Under the pieces are notes generated by a model. It saw only the letters and a list, made by a program, of their open reading frames with translations. It was not told the DNA's origin and ran no database searches. DNA of 39,801 bases, taken from the NCBI RefSeq assembly GCF_010091945.1, contig NZ_WVIE01000002.1:1-39801 (forward strand), read 5' to 3'. This stretch comes from Myxacorys almedinensis A. Lineage in GTDB: Bacteria; Cyanobacteriota; Cyanobacteriia; Leptolyngbyales; Leptolyngbyaceae. The translations under genes and the position numbers were made by a program. Positions 7,542 to 14,716 of the stretch are shown here, piece by piece. Position 1 is the stretch's first letter; each line of letters starts with the position of its first letter.

Positions 7542-8714
7542 TTACGGAGCGACTTTATCGACTCCTAGCAGTTCTGCGATCGCTTGATGTTCTGCCGCCG
7601 GATGGGTGGGCAATTGCTGCCGTGCATCGGTAATCAGCCAGTCGAGCGACGCCGCTTGCACATCGATTGTCGCGCCCGTTTTATCGACACAATAACGACC
7701 AAACACCAGCTTATCCACCAACCGCACGCCTGGTCCCAACCGCGAATACTCGAAAATCACACTGTTGTCTACCGTTGCGCCACTACACACCCAACAGTTG
7801 GGACCGATCATCGCCGGGCCAACAATCTTTGCCCCATCTTCAATGCAGGTCATGCTGCCGATATAAACCGGACCTTGGATATCCACCTTGTCCCAGTTCA
7901 CCGAGACATTCAGCCCGGTGTAAATCCCTGGCTTCACTTCATGTCCGGGAATCGGCACATTTTTCACCTCGCCTTTCAACACACTGCGAATGGCGTGCCA
8001 GTAGTCCGGCACTTTGCCGATATCGACCCACTCAAACTCCATAGGCAACGCATAGAACGGTGCGCCCATTTCGACCAATTTTGGAAACAGTTCGCCGCCA
8101 ATGTCATATTCCTGACCTGAAGGAATATAGTTGAGAATTTCAGGTTCAAAAATGTAAATTCCGGTGTTGATATTGGTGCTAAGCGCATCTTCGATCGAGG
8201 GCTTTTCCTGGAAAGCTTTGATTTTGCCTGTCTCGTCGGTCACAACAACGCCATAGCTAGAAACTTCTTCACGGGGCACGGGTTTGGTGATCACCGTTGC
8301 GATCGAGCCTTGCTCTCGATGCCACTTGACCGCCGCCGTCAAGTCCAAATCGATCAGCGCATCGCCGCACAGCACCACAAAGGTATCATCAAAAAACGGA
8401 GAGAAATCTTGAATTCGCTTCATGCCGCCCGCCGACCCGATCGCTTCGCCGACCAATTCGCCATCTACAATGCGCCCCTCAAACGAGTAGCCAATCTCTA
8501 CGCCAAAGCGCTGCCCGTCCCGAAAATAGCTCTCGATTTCGTAGGCCAAGTGGCTCACGTTGACCATGATTTGGTCGAAGCCGTGCTGACGAAGCAACTC
8601 TAGCAAAAACTCCATCACTGGTTTTTGCAAGATTGGAATCATTGGCTTGGGAATGGTGTACGTAATCGGACGAACCCGCGTTCCCTTTCCGGCTGCCAGA
8701 ATCATGGCTTTCAT
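7542..8714 (-). CDS. NDP-sugar pyrophosphorylase (mannose-1-phosphate guanylyltransferase-like)
   Basis: A 390-residue nucleotidyltransferase. The N-terminal Rossmann-like domain has the signature MILAAGKGTRVRP (residues 4-16) with IPKPMIPI, a GEAIGSAGGM loop (~89-97) and LCGDALIDLDL (~115-125) for the metal and sugar-nucleotide site. The C-terminal ~130 residues have hexapeptide left-handed beta-helix repeats (GPVYIGSMTCIEDGAKIVGPA). It should make a nucleotide-activated sugar from a sugar-1-phosphate and NTP for envelope or exopolysaccharide synthesis; the exact sugar cannot be told from sequence. The start is the ATG at 8712-8714, which opens directly into the family N-terminus and has GAGAGAAC upstream; the longer GTG/TTG frame is rejected. 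Confidence 0.9.
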   Translation of the reverse strand: MKAMILAAGKGTRVRPITYTIPKPMIPILQKPVMEFLLELLRQHGFDQIMVNVSHLAYEIESYFRDGQRFGVEIGYSFEGRIVDGELVGEAIGSAGGMKRIQDFSPFFDDTFVVLCGDALIDLDLTAAVKWHREQGSIATVITKPVPREEVSSYGVVVTDETGKIKAFQEKPSIEDALSTNINTGIYIFEPEILNYIPSGQEYDIGGELFPKLVEMGAPFYALPMEFEWVDIGKVPDYWHAIRSVLKGEVKNVPIPGHEVKPGIYTGLNVSVNWDKVDIQGPVYIGSMTCIEDGAKIVGPAMIGPNCWVCSGATVDNSVIFEYSRLGPGVRLVDKLVFGRYCVDKTGATIDVQAASLDWLITDARQQLPTHPAAEHQAIAELLGVDKVAP

Positions 8715-9051
8715 AAACGTTCTCTCTATTTCTACGCCATCAATTTTCAGTCGATTGTGGAGCAACCTGGACAATTCCAGAATGCATCTTTCTCACTATA
8801 GAGGAGGACAGGACTTTAGACTATTCATCACTGGATATAGCCGCTAGCCGTTACGGTGAGCCGCTTAAATAAGCCTTGTAATGTTCAGGAAGTTGAAAAA
8901 TAATTGCAGCGCTGTCAACCTTAACGTGCCCAATTTCACCTTTGATTTATCCAAAGGTAATAATTTAAAGCTGTCTTTACAGATTTGGGTGCTCTCCATT
9001 CAACTTCAGCCGCAAAACGGGCTTAAATCATTGTTGATTATGCCCTAACGC
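8715..9051. other. Intergenic region scpA to pyrophosphorylase
   Basis: 337 bases with no convincing gene. It contains a 7-bp hairpin, ACCTTTG/CAAAGGT (8938-8958), without a T-tract, and a perfect TTGACA hexamer on the minus strand near 8913-8918 without a good -10 at 16-18 bp. On the minus strand, 8851-8946 is open for 31 codons and ends in a protein-like stretch (VDSAAIIFQLPEHYKAYLSG), but it has no start codon and no ribosome-binding site. It may be a gene remnant or chance. Confidence 0.5.
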
Positions 9052-9894
9052 TCAGTCGAGCAGGGCACTTTGGGTGAGGGCTTCCAATTCGCTACTCCTT
9101 TGTAACAGCGATCGCACCTTAAGATCTTGGTAAAACTCTTCCTGTGCCAGTTCTACTTTATTTTGGGATGACAGCAGCAGCAGCGCCCAAAACACTCCCA
9201 CCCGCTCATGGTTTTCTGCTTGAGCATGAGGATCGTCTTCCACCGTTGTTTTGCCTTGGGCTTTGAGTTCTACCCAAAATTCCAGCACTAGCTCAAAGTC
9301 GATCCAGTCTTGCCCTTGAGCAACGAGTGACCAGTGATTGATAAAAAAGTCCTCGATCGCCACCGCCATTTCAGAGAGGTTTTCTTGGTGGGCAAGCTGC
9401 GCGATCGCACGGACTGCCTGAGCACGAGGCATCTTCTCACGGGTGGGTCGTCGCCTGGGTGCTCGATCATCTAAGGCGGTCGCAATAATTTGAATTTGTT
9501 CGATCAGTTCTTTTAGCGTCACGCGCCGCCGCTGGGGAGGGTGGGCAACGGCTCGCCGCCGCAACTGCCGCTCTAGATGGAGCGGCAATGCCGATTGCCC
9601 CAGTTCAAGTCCATCCAAAAAGCCGTCGTCTGGAAAGTCATCCAACGGTTCTACAACCACCTCTTGAGTGAGGGTCTGCGCCTTGAGCAGCAGCAGCATT
9701 GAGGCATACAAAAACGCTTGCCCCGACTGAGACAAGTTGGCTTCGTAGAGTTCGCGCCCCGTTGCCGGAGCCAGGTCGCTCAAAAACCGATCGATCACAT
9801 CAATCACGTTGACATTCCACGGATCGAGGTCGCCCCGTTCTGCCATGTCGATGAGGAGCGCGATCGCATCTTGTGCGAGAGAAGGAGCAGCCAT
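9052..9894 (-). CDS. scpA: Segregation and condensation protein A (ScpA)
   Basis: The kleisin subunit of the SMC-ScpAB chromosome condensation complex. The protein has 280 residues. The N-terminal domain starts DAIALLIDMAERGDLDPWNV and continues to FLSDLAPATGRELYEANLSQ; FLYASMLLLLKAQTL belongs to the helix that binds the SMC neck. A hydrophilic RRRAVAHPPQRRRVTL linker is followed by a C-terminal winged-helix region (~190-275, ending EEFYQDLKVRSL). An upstream in-frame stop leaves no earlier start. No clear Shine-Dalgarno is present. It is the last gene of the lapA, small membrane ORF, scpA cluster. Confidence 0.93.
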   Translation of the reverse strand: MAAPSLAQDAIALLIDMAERGDLDPWNVNVIDVIDRFLSDLAPATGRELYEANLSQSGQAFLYASMLLLLKAQTLTQEVVVEPLDDFPDDGFLDGLELGQSALPLHLERQLRRRAVAHPPQRRRVTLKELIEQIQIIATALDDRAPRRRPTREKMPRAQAVRAIAQLAHQENLSEMAVAIEDFFINHWSLVAQGQDWIDFELVLEFWVELKAQGKTTVEDDPHAQAENHERVGVFWALLLLSSQNKVELAQEEFYQDLKVRSLLQRSSELEALTQSALLD

Positions 9895-9923
9895 AGAGAA
9901 GGAGGGTATGGGGTTAACTCAGA

Positions 9924-10037
9924 TCACTTGATTTTAATCCGTGCAAAGTAGATTGCGGCTAGCAAAATGAACAAATATAAGGTCAAAGGAACCCAGAGGC
10001 TCCAAAGATTCTGAGGATTTGTCAACTCTACTGTCAC
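9924..10037 (-). CDS. Predicted 37-residue single-span membrane protein
   Basis: An unrecognised small frame between lapA and scpA. Read from a GTG at 10035-10037 it gives 37 residues ending in TGA. A short polar N-terminus (VTVELTNPQN) precedes one hydrophobic helix (LWVPLTLYLFILLAAIYFA) and a basic tail RIKIK, a positive-inside arrangement typical of one-span photosynthetic-membrane miniproteins. AAGAGGGGG sits about 6 bases before the GTG; another GTG lies two codons upstream. It begins 17 bases after the lapA stop and ends 29 bases before scpA, so it fits an operon. I could not match it to a known Psa, Psb, Pet or Ndh subunit. Without family support it remains a prediction. Confidence 0.6.
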   Translation of the reverse strand: MTVELTNPQNLWSLWVPLTLYLFILLAAIYFARIKIK

Positions 10038-10054
10038 CCTCACCCCCTCTTAAT

Positions 10055-10408
10055 CTACGCCAACACCTCTACATCTTCAGCGTGTTCTTCCGCTGCTGGC
10101 AGCAACCGTTGCTGTTCTTGAAGTTCTACCCGATAGCGCTCTACATCTTGCTCTAGCTCCTGAATACGGCTTTCTCGCACGGTCACTTCCTTGCCTAGCT
10201 CGATCGCGCGCTGAATCTGAGACCAAACGCTGAAAACCCATGCCAAGACAGCGCCAATGCCCATTGCCACAATTAGTTCAACCGACAATGGGGCTTGAAG
10301 TTGCACCCCCCGAACCACATGAATAATCGAAGGCTCGGTGTTCTCAATTCCAAATAGCACTAGAGCTAAACAAATGACAAAAATGATTAAAAAGTTAACC
10401 TGTCTCAT
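10055..10408 (-). CDS. LapA domain (DUF1049) membrane protein
   Basis: A 117-residue membrane protein. It has two hydrophobic helices (FLIIFVICLALVLFGIEN near residues 5-22, and LSVELIVAMGIGAVLAWVFS near 39-58) flanking the conserved NTEPSIIHVV...Q turn. A cytoplasmic coiled coil follows (RESRIQELEQDVERYRVELQ) with an acidic end. This is the LapA/YciS-type architecture; members act in envelope or lipopolysaccharide assembly in proteobacteria, and the cyanobacterial role is unknown. The start is the ATG at 10406-10408 because GGAGGAAA lies 5 bases upstream; the longer frame beginning at 10426 would bury that site. Confidence 0.88.
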   Translation of the reverse strand: MRQVNFLIIFVICLALVLFGIENTEPSIIHVVRGVQLQAPLSVELIVAMGIGAVLAWVFSVWSQIQRAIELGKEVTVRESRIQELEQDVERYRVELQEQQRLLPAAEEHAEDVEVLA

Positions 10409-10515
10409 CGTGTTTCCTCCAATCACGCCGCTAGTCTACCAGGGATTAGAAAGATAGAAAGCAAAGATTGGAAAATAAACCGGAGCGCGATCGCAATTAC
10501 TTCACATTATTCGCA

Positions 10516-11604
10516 TTACTGAGATGGCGGCGGCGGAATCACCGGTTCTGTGACAATCACAGGCGGCTGATGAGAGAGGCGGAGAGCATCGATCGTGCCT
10601 TTGATCGTCCCTGCGATCGGGACGGCAACAATCACACCCAGCAGCCCGGCAATCTGCAAGCCAATCAGCAAGGCGATGAAGATCCAGATGGGGTTTAGCC
10701 CGGTAAAATCTCCTAAAATTTTTGGAGCGAGGAGATTATCGCGAATCTGCTGCAAAATTACTGCCGCCAACGCCACCTGAAACGCCAGCCATACGCTTTG
10801 AAACATCACCAAAATCGTGACGATGCCAATGCCCAATGCCGCTCCAATAAACGGAATGAGTTCTGCAATCCCAATAAACAGCGCAAACAGCAGCGTAAAC
10901 GGCACCTTGAGCGCCAGAAATAAAGGAATTAAGCTACCTGCCATAAATAGCGCCAGCAAAATTTGACTGAGAAAAAAGTTGTGAAAGTTTTGCTTGAGCG
11001 AGTCGCTGAGCGGAATGCCGATTTTGGGCGGAAACTGATGAATCAGCCCTTGCCACAAGCGATCGCCGTAAAGCAACATATAGAACGCCAGCACAATGAT
11101 CAAAATCGTGTCAATTAAGCCAGAAACAGTGCCGATCGCGAGTCCCAACGCTTGGGAAGCATAGGCTTGAATCTGATTTTCAATCTGAAGACTGAGCTTG
11201 CCCCCAAACCCCCTCAGGTCGATCGGTAAGTTTCGTTGTTTTGCCCACTCATCCCAAAAGTCAAGATTTTGCCGACTTGCCTCTAGCCATCCAGGAATTT
11301 TGATCAACAGTTGGTTGGTTTGATCGAGCAAGATCGGCACCAGGGTAAGGGCCGAAACTGCCAGCACAGCCACCGTTAAAAGCAGCACAATCACCACGGC
11401 TCCGGTACGCTTGATCCGAACCCGCTCAAACCACCGCACCGGATAATTGAGCAAAAACGCCAAAATGGCTGAAACTGTCAGCACCGTTACCAATTGCCCA
11501 AAATAGTACAACACCTGACCGAGAAGCCAAATGTTTAGGGCTGCGATCGGGCCTATCAAACCGAGAACCAAGAACCGTTGTGGATTGACGGATCGGCGGC
11601 GCAT
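10516..11604 (-). CDS. AI-2E family transporter
   Basis: A 362-residue polytopic membrane protein of the AI-2E (TqsA/YdiK/PerM) family. It has two N-terminal transmembrane helices, a soluble insert around residues 105-150 (LLIKIPGWLEASRQNLDFWD), then five to six helices with the family blocks ALKVPFTLLFALFIGIAELI, PFIGAALGIGIVTILVMFQ and DNLLAPKILGDFTGLNP. It ends in a proline-rich tail (VIPPPPSQ). Substrates vary in the family (autoinducer-2 export, Na+/H+ exchange), so no substrate is assigned. The start has a plausible basic N-terminus (MRRRSVNPQR). A perfect TATAAT hexamer sits about 170 bases upstream on the minus strand (11772-11777), without a good -35. Confidence 0.9.
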   Translation of the reverse strand: MRRRSVNPQRFLVLGLIGPIAALNIWLLGQVLYYFGQLVTVLTVSAILAFLLNYPVRWFERVRIKRTGAVVIVLLLTVAVLAVSALTLVPILLDQTNQLLIKIPGWLEASRQNLDFWDEWAKQRNLPIDLRGFGGKLSLQIENQIQAYASQALGLAIGTVSGLIDTILIIVLAFYMLLYGDRLWQGLIHQFPPKIGIPLSDSLKQNFHNFFLSQILLALFMAGSLIPLFLALKVPFTLLFALFIGIAELIPFIGAALGIGIVTILVMFQSVWLAFQVALAAVILQQIRDNLLAPKILGDFTGLNPIWIFIALLIGLQIAGLLGVIVAVPIAGTIKGTIDALRLSHQPPVIVTEPVIPPPPSQ

Positions 11605-11854
11605 AGAAGAAGGGATGAGGGATAAATGACGTTGCTAACGAACCAGGATGAATCTGCTCAGTCCGTTCTCACCTGCTCTGGCTAGAGAGGGAGCACAAGG
11701 CTTTTTCTCCCTACTTTTCTCCCTACAAGCAAAGAGTGCGAGGTTTTCGACTCGCTGACTGAAGAGAATTTATTATACTGACACTTGGCAATACCGGATG
11801 AATTCTACAGGCTTAGCCATGTGGGGCGATCGCAAATCTAGAATTGATCCTAGA

Positions 11855-12670
11855 CTAGGGGCGACTTGCGGCGGCAGGCTTAGCAGCAGGCTCACCAACA
11901 CCAGGTTGCTGGTTTTTCAAATAGATTCCAGCCGCCACGATCGCCACGATCGCGACTGTCCCCAACCCTAGAGGACTCGGCATCCAGAATGCGGCTTCTA
12001 GATGATTCTTTTGCCCAGGTTGCAGCATCCAAATCAACTGCTTGCCGTCTCGCCGAGAGGCAACCGAGCCAGGACGGACAACGTTTTTCGCGCCCCAAGG
12101 CGTTGTTAGGTTAACCTGGAGGTCGATCAGAGGGCTAGAATCAACCAACACTTCACCGCTAGGAGAGGCTACACCGAGCGATCGCAGGTCTACGTCATAA
12201 ATCATTTTGCGCCGTTCTAGCAGCAAGAAATTCCCCTGCTCAACCTTGAGATGAGATTCGATCGGCGGCAACTCTACCTTCCGGCTAGTTTTTACCGTGG
12301 CTTTAGCGTCAAAAAAGGTATTAAATTTCTGCTCTAGCTCGCGCCCCGTGGTGAAGGGAATGGTGACGATCACTTCTTTGCTCGACAGGCGGCGGGTTTT
12401 GCCTTGCACCTGACGGGCGCGTTGCTCAATGTTGGCAAGCCATGCTTGAGCGGTGCCACTGCCAACGCTAGCGAGCCGCTCATCTAATTGAATATGCTGT
12501 GCGATCGCACCTCGCGTGGGGCTATCAAAGGTAATTCCGACTTCGTATTGGACACAACCAGACAGCATAAAAGCTGCAATCACCGCCATCCAAACGGCTC
12601 GACCCTGCAAAACTGTTTGGAAGAGAGCTTTAGCGCAACGCGACGCGAACCGAGCAGTTCGTTGGAACAT
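11855..12670 (-). CDS. DUF3153 lipoprotein
   Basis: A 271-residue envelope protein. A basic N-terminus and hydrophobic segment lead to the lipobox LSGC with Cys39, giving a lipid-anchored protein after signal peptidase II cleavage. The mature part begins VQYEVGITFDSPTRGAIAQH and is a DUF3153 beta-rich domain. A single transmembrane helix near residues 232-250 (LGTVAIVAIVAAGIYLKN) is followed by a short basic/Pro tail. DUF3153 is essentially restricted to cyanobacteria and plastids and has no settled function. The N-terminal extension before the lipobox is long, so Met28 (12587-12589) is a possible alternative start. Confidence 0.88.
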   Translation of the reverse strand: MFQRTARFASRCAKALFQTVLQGRAVWMAVIAAFMLSGCVQYEVGITFDSPTRGAIAQHIQLDERLASVGSGTAQAWLANIEQRARQVQGKTRRLSSKEVIVTIPFTTGRELEQKFNTFFDAKATVKTSRKVELPPIESHLKVEQGNFLLLERRKMIYDVDLRSLGVASPSGEVLVDSSPLIDLQVNLTTPWGAKNVVRPGSVASRRDGKQLIWMLQPGQKNHLEAAFWMPSPLGLGTVAIVAIVAAGIYLKNQQPGVGEPAAKPAAASRP

Positions 12671-12724
12671 AGCAACCAGAAAATGGAGTATTCTTTACCA
12701 TCTAACACTACTTTGGGAAGTTCG

Positions 12725-13258
12725 CTAACTGAACCAGATCAATCCGGCAATAATTGCGATCGCACCCCCCAATGCCACCCAAATAAATAGGTTATCTTGC
12801 GTGTTGACCTGGCTCAAATCGACCGGCTCTGGAATCACAGATTTCGCCTTTTCAGGACGCTTGGGAGGGCTTACCGGAGCAAATTTAGAGGTGCCTAACG
12901 CGGCTCCTTCATGGTCTGAAATGCCAGAGAGATCGGGGATCTCAGTTAACCATTCGGGGCGAGTTTTGAGCCTGGGCGCTTCTAAAATATAAAGCAAGCG
13001 TTTTCCTTGCTTACGGATTTTGAGATCCGGATGGCGGCTGACTTGCTGACACAGTTGGATCGCTAGCGATCGCTCTCCTGCCGCTTCGTAGGCAGTCACA
13101 AGCCAAATCTGAACCTCGCCCCCCAAGCGCGTTCTCCCTTCAACCAAGGCATTGGCGCGTTCTAAAGCCTGAACCGAGGCGCGATAATTGCCCCGCTCAA
13201 ACGCTGCCTTGCCTGCCTCATATTCTCGATTAGCCAGATCCAAACGCTCAGAACTCAC
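12725..13258 (-). CDS. TPR protein with C-terminal membrane anchor
   Basis: A 177-residue protein. Residues ~7-80 form two to three TPR helices (REYEAGKAAFERGNYRASVQ, then LVTAYEAAGERSLAIQLCQQ). A Pro-rich linker follows, and a single C-terminal transmembrane helix (FIWVALGGAIAIIAGLIWF) would anchor it, tail-in, to the membrane. Proteins of this type are conserved in cyanobacteria but no function is known to me. It lies 54 bases upstream of the DUF3153 gene on the same strand, so the two may form an operon. Confidence 0.8.
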   Translation of the reverse strand: MSSERLDLANREYEAGKAAFERGNYRASVQALERANALVEGRTRLGGEVQIWLVTAYEAAGERSLAIQLCQQVSRHPDLKIRKQGKRLLYILEAPRLKTRPEWLTEIPDLSGISDHEGAALGTSKFAPVSPPKRPEKAKSVIPEPVDLSQVNTQDNLFIWVALGGAIAIIAGLIWFS

Positions 13259-13339
13259 GATGAAAATTGGATTAGCGACCCCTTGATCGTACTATTTCTA
13301 CCGAGCGTTCGTCGGTCAGTCTAGGTTTTTCTAGTAAGC

Positions 13340-13477
13340 CTAGCGGTCTGTCAAGATTGAAATGATGGACTGGGAATCGAGGAGTGGAGGAGTGGATGGG
13401 TAACATCTCCCTCTACCCTCTCACCCCTCTACCCTCTCACCCCTCTACCCATCCACTCAACGTTGACAATCTACTAG
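13340..13477. mobile_element. MITE-like inverted-repeat element, copy 1
   Basis: A 138-bp non-coding element bounded by CTAG at both ends. The left end reads CTAGCGGTCTGTCAAGATTG and the reverse complement of the right end reads CTAGTAGATTGTCAACGTTG, an imperfect terminal inverted repeat. Inside it, GAGTGGATGGGT (near 13390) and ACCCATCCACTC (near 13448) form a second, perfect 12-bp inverted repeat, and two exact 16-bp tandem units, TACCCTCTCACCCCTC, occupy 13414-13445. A related element of 139 bp lies at 32170-32308. The element sits in the 344-bp gap upstream of the ssb-like gene; an open frame running from it into that gene is not used as the start. Confidence 0.75.
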
Positions 13478-13602
13478 CTTTGTCGGCTAAAAAAAACTCG
13501 CGATCGTATGGAGTTTGCACCCAGCGCGACTTCCTGTGCTTGTTTCAAGGGCAAAAGTTCCGGGCATTCTACAGGGGAAGTACCGTGTTTTGGGCTACAT
13601 TT

Positions 13603-14007
13603 ATGTCGAGTGCAGGGTTAAACAAGTGGATTATCAGTGGCAATTTGGCGGCTGATGCCCAAGTCAAAACTGTTGAACTGAAAAATGGCGAGCAGGCTCA
13701 AGTTGCATCCGCAACGTTATACGTTCAAAAGCCTCGCAACCGAGAAGAATCATTTACTGTGTCGTTGAGCATTTGGGAAAAGTCTTATGCGTGGCGCAAA
13801 TTGCCATCTTTAAAGAAAGGATCGCTGGTTATTTGTACAGGTAATCTTGAACCTAATCCGTATATTTCAAGCAACGGTAATATTCCTAAAGCAGGCTTGA
13901 AAATGACGGTAATTGATATCGATCTTGACATTGTTCGAGAGCCTGAAGAAGAGCAATCTGAGCAGGCTGAACAGGAATCCAAAGAAACAGCACAAATCAC
14001 CGCTTAA
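13603..14007 (+). CDS. ssb: Single-stranded DNA-binding protein (OB fold)
   Basis: A 134-residue SSB-type protein. The OB-fold core runs from residue ~5 (AGLNKWIISGNLAADAQVKT) through VASATLYVQKPRNREESFTV and the KKGSLVICTGNLEPNPY strand to KAGLKMTVIDIDLDIV. The C-terminus is acidic and Glu/Gln-rich but lacks the canonical DDDIPF tip, so this is probably a second, atypical SSB of cyanobacteria and not the main replication SSB. Start: ATG at 13603; a GTG at 13585 with AGGGGAAG just upstream is an alternative that adds six residues. The MITE-like element lies 125 bases upstream. Confidence 0.8.
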   Translation: MSSAGLNKWIISGNLAADAQVKTVELKNGEQAQVASATLYVQKPRNREESFTVSLSIWEKSYAWRKLPSLKKGSLVICTGNLEPNPYISSNGNIPKAGLKMTVIDIDLDIVREPEEEQSEQAEQESKETAQITA

Positions 14008-14620
14008 AGACAACTTGAAACCTTTCTGTTGAATATTGGCAACGGATAGAATGGAGTTGGGAAGCCCATTTTTTAATAGGTAGACACACATTAGTAGACC
14101 TAATTAAACATAAGAAGATCAGCAGGATTCACTCTCACCTCAACCCTCTAGCCACCAGAGAGTAGAAGCTCAGTTTCCCTTTTCGAGATAAATTCAAGAT
14201 AATAAAAGAGATGAGGAGATAAAGATCTTCAGTTTAATTTCGCTCATCTATCTATCTGCTCTAACCTCAACCCGTTGCCAATCTCTTTCTTAGCAGTTTT
14301 TGAACTTAAGATTGGGCAAGAATTTTCTATATTAATTTCATGTCAAGCGTTTTTGTTAACATTAAAAACTTCCAAAAGTGGTTCTAATATTTTTTCATAG
14401 AATCCAATTTTTTGGGATTGCATTAGCTTCAATACTTGGAAAATTTTACAGAATAACAAGGCGCTATTAGTGCAGATTTTCTAGCGTTTGTAATTGAGAA
14501 TTCTTTCGTTACCTTCGTTTACTCTTTTTTGTTCTTACTTAACAATCACTTCAGGGTTATTGCGATCGCAACGATCGCATTTTGCTGACAAAACCTCAAC
14601 CCCAACTCAAAGGAGGCGTA
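14008..14620. other. Long AT-rich intergenic region before glgP leader
   Basis: 613 bases without a coding frame that I can support on either strand. It is AT-rich with many short T runs (for example around 14380-14420). It contains one small hairpin (GTTTTT/AAAAAC near 14349-14368) and, near its end, GCGATCGCAACGATCGC (14560-14576). It probably holds the promoter and a long leader for the glgP transcript. I see no tRNA and no known riboswitch. Confidence 0.5.
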
Positions 14621-14716
14621 ATGCGTCATTTAGAACACATTACGACCTTCAAAATTTCGGCTAGGATACGTCTCAGTTTTCATCCTGATTTTCATTCTGT
14701 TGTACAGAAAGGTTGA
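14621..14716 (+). CDS. Leader ORF translationally coupled to glgP
   Basis: A 31-codon frame begins with an ATG preceded by the near-perfect Shine-Dalgarno AAAGGAGG (14609-14616, 4-base spacing), the strongest ribosome-binding site in this region. It encodes MRHLEHITTFKISARIRLSF and then HPDFHSVVQKG. Its TGA (14714-14716) shares its last base with the ATG of glgP, the overlap pattern of translational coupling. The peptide is basic, has four His and no transmembrane helix, and resembles nothing I know. It may work by the act of translation (opening the glgP start) and not as a protein. Confidence 0.65.
   Translation: MRHLEHITTFKISARIRLSFHPDFHSVVQKG

Noticed and set aside
7584-8120. Long plus-strand open frame across the NDP-sugar pyrophosphorylase gene
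   Set aside because: It is the antisense shadow of a well-conserved gene; its composition (His, Arg, Pro, Gln rich) is typical of shadow frames.
8851-8946. 31-codon minus-strand open stretch with protein-like residues upstream of the pyrophosphorylase gene
   Set aside because: No start codon or ribosome-binding site, and a stop bounds it upstream; could be a remnant, but chance cannot be excluded. A translated search would settle it.
13384-13602. N-terminal extension of the ssb-like protein
   Set aside because: The first part lies in the MITE-like element and encodes low-complexity Pro/Ser/Leu; the OB fold starts near the ATG at 13603.
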